The position numbers and the translations under genes were made by a program. A stretch of DNA of 15,787 nt from an uncultured Bacilli bacterium (GTDB lineage: Bacteria > Bacillota_I > Bacilli_A > RF39 > UBA660): positions 1 through 15,787 of the forward strand of contig CALVUW010000009.1 of the NCBI GenBank assembly GCA_944363695.1. The letters are read 5' to 3'. Positions 14,327-15,787 of the stretch are shown piece after piece (the stretch's first letter is position 1; the number at the start of each line of letters is the position of its first letter). The notes under the pieces are model-generated. The model had not been told where the DNA came from. It was given only the letters and a program-made list of their open reading frames with translations, and did no database searches.

Positions 14327-15739
14327 TTAGGTTGTAGGAATGATCAATTGTTGACCAATTTGTAGTAAGTTGGTAGTTAACCCATTAAGTCGTTTAATTG
14401 CATCAACCGTTGTATTATAACGATTAGCGATCTGCCACAAACTATCTCCACTTTGTACCGTATACATAGTGGTTGTATTAAAATCACCAGAACCTCCCGT
14501 TGGAATTATCAAAACTTGACCCACTTGTAATAAATTGCTACTTAAATTGTTGGCAGCTTTTAACTGATCGACTGTTATATTGAAATTTCTAGCAATAGAC
14601 CATAGGCTATCACCACTTTTGACAGTATAGGTAGTTTGACTTTCATTATTATCAGAAGAACCACTAGTTGGAATCGTTAATTGTTGTCCCACACTTAAAA
14701 GATTACTGGTTAAATTATTCGCTTGTTTAATGGCATCAACTGTGGTATTGTACCGATTAGCAATAGACCACAAGCTATCCCCACTTTGTACTGTGTAAAT
14801 AATTGGTGTTACGGGATTATTATTGTTATCGTTATTGTCTGATGAAGCATTTCCTGGAATAATTAGTCGTTGCCCAACACTTAACGTATCACTTGTTAGA
14901 TTGTTCGCATTTTTTAATTGATTAACACTAATATTAAAGCGACTTGCAATAGACCATAAAGTATCGCCACTTTGAACCGTATAAGTGGTAGTGGTAGTAT
15001 TATCATTACTTGTACTTGGAATAATTAAGGTTTGACCTATCTGTAGTACATCACTTGTCAAATTATTGGCGGCTTTTAAAGCTGCTACGCTAACGCCATA
15101 CCGATTAGCAATAGACCACAAACTATCTCCTTTTTGTACAACATAATAATTACTTCCTTCAGGTGGAACATAAGTAACACCTGCATAGTTAGCAATGGCA
15201 CGTACTACGGCCTCTACATAATTTAATAGATCATTTTGTAGTTTTACTCGGTCATTGGCATTATCAATAAAGCCATATTCCACTAGTAAAGATTGCATAG
15301 GATTAGTTTCACGAATAATATAATAATAATCTTTAGAAGGATCTTCTGGCAGTCTACGTTGATAATACTTTCGCATAATTTGTCCTTCCTGGCCAATGGA
15401 TTCTAAAATATTTCGGGCCAAAGTAGAACTATTACGCAATGCGTAAATTACCTCTGCACCTTCACCACCACCAGCATTTATATGATTAGAAATTAATATG
15501 GCATTACTACTACCTCCAAAGGCTTCATTAGCACGTCTTAAACGCTCTTCGCGACTTAAACTCTCATCTGAATCTCTAATAATGACAGCTGGTATTCCTA
15601 GCTCTTGTAGTCGTTGATACATGTATTCAGCTGCCTGTAATGTAAAATCTTTCTCTTGTAATCCATTACTAACAGCACCTGGATCACTTCCTCCATGTCC
15701 AGCATCAACCACAACACCTGTTACTCTTCGCTCATTCAT
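14327..15739 (-). CDS. N-acetylmuramoyl-L-alanine amidase with five LysM repeats
   Basis: Amidase_3 enzymes cut the bond between MurNAc and L-Ala of the stem peptide. From the chosen start the protein has 470 aa. The catalytic domain (about 6-185) shows DAGHGG with H15, E29 in LQEKDF, H86 in SNHIN and E154 in VEYGF, so the zinc site and general base are intact. Five LysM repeats of 43 residues follow (199-241, 253-295, 315-357, 371-413, 426-468), joined by Ser/Asn/Asp/Thr linkers, for binding peptidoglycan. No signal peptide is seen; the catalytic domain starts almost at residue 1, as in sporulation-type CwlC or phage endolysins. GAGGTG six bases upstream supports ATG 15739. However, the frame stays open for the 16 codons to the window edge, so an upstream start cannot be excluded. 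Confidence 0.9.
   Translation of the reverse strand: MNERRVTGVVVDAGHGGSDPGAVSNGLQEKDFTLQAAEYMYQRLQELGIPAVIIRDSDESLSREERLRRANEAFGGSSNAILISNHINAGGGEGAEVIYALRNSSTLARNILESIGQEGQIMRKYYQRRLPEDPSKDYYYIIRETNPMQSLLVEYGFIDNANDRVKLQNDLLNYVEAVVRAIANYAGVTYVPPEGSNYYVVQKGDSLWSIANRYGVSVAALKAANNLTSDVLQIGQTLIIPSTSNDNTTTTTYTVQSGDTLWSIASRFNISVNQLKNANNLTSDTLSVGQRLIIPGNASSDNNDNNNNPVTPIIYTVQSGDSLWSIANRYNTTVDAIKQANNLTSNLLSVGQQLTIPTSGSSDNNESQTTYTVKSGDSLWSIARNFNITVDQLKAANNLSSNLLQVGQVLIIPTGGSGDFNTTTMYTVQSGDSLWQIANRYNTTVDAIKRLNGLTTNLLQIGQQLIIPTT
14336..15145 (-). repeat. Five imperfect tandem LysM-coding repeats
   Basis: Five 129-base units encode YTVQSGDSLW-type LysM motifs, starting every 54 to 62 codons. Similarity is visible at DNA level; for example, the plus-strand motif CAATAGACCA recurs near 14593, 14762, 14949 and 15111. 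Repeats 3 and 5 share NRYNTTVDAIK exactly. The spacers differ in length, so repeat number may vary between strains by recombination. Confidence 0.85.
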
Positions 15740-15787
15740 AATATTCACCTCTACATTAAAATATGTAAAAAGGCCTATTTTGCTACA

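Noticed and set aside
14336..15145. Regularly spaced repeats as a possible CRISPR array
   Set aside because: The repeats are imperfect, encode LysM domains in frame and have related linkers rather than unique spacers.

Overview
The window is a gene-dense, AT-rich stretch of bacterial chromosome with housekeeping content. Full-consensus ribosome binding sites (AGGAGG, GGAGGT, AGGTGAT), consensus sigma-A promoters, GpsB, RNase Y, RNase J, DnaD, RecU and a B-type RNase P RNA point to a low-GC Gram-positive of the Bacilli. It makes peptidoglycan (bifunctional PBP, GpsB, amidase), so it is not a wall-less mollicute. All Trp codons in the full-length genes are TGG and none is interrupted by an in-frame TGA, so the standard bacterial code applies. 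I cannot name the species; an uncultured Bacilli or Erysipelotrichia-like gut lineage is a guess.

Layout. Left part (1-5100): rnj (RNase J, +) converges on rny (RNase Y, -), and the two share one bidirectional terminator. Upstream of rny on the minus strand are a small nucleoside-deoxyribosyltransferase-like gene and then recA with its own promoter, LexA-type box and terminator. Middle (5100-7020, minus strand): a possible 35-codon ORF, gpsB, rnpB, a short rodZ/ymfM-like gene and pgsA form a very tight series; RNase P RNA overlaps the gpsB stop codon and ends about 18 nt before the rodZ-like start. Then comes a divergent regulatory region (7020-7142) with a long inverted repeat. Next, on the plus strand, are an unrecognised 241-aa gene, recU, and a large class A PBP gene overlapping recU. 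These converge on a minus-strand cca-dnaD-nth cluster. The right end holds HU and a cell-wall amidase with five LysM repeats whose frame is open to the window edge.

The right two thirds (hup, cca, dnaD, nth, ponA, recU, gpsB, rnpB) keep, in compressed form, the relative order I recall from Bacillus subtilis. They are fused here to a rodZ-pgsA-recA-rny block that in B. subtilis lies elsewhere and includes cinA. Functionally the window groups RNA decay and processing (RNase J, RNase Y, RNase P RNA, CCA-adding enzyme), recombination and repair (RecA, RecU, Nth), replication initiation (DnaD), nucleoid (HU) and envelope growth (PgsA, RodZ-like, GpsB, PBP, amidase). I see no CRISPR array, insertion sequence, prophage, tRNA or rRNA. 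No obviously new multi-gene system is visible; the best leads are the unknown 241-aa gene, the 35-codon ORF, the rnpB overlaps and the unusual PBP architecture.
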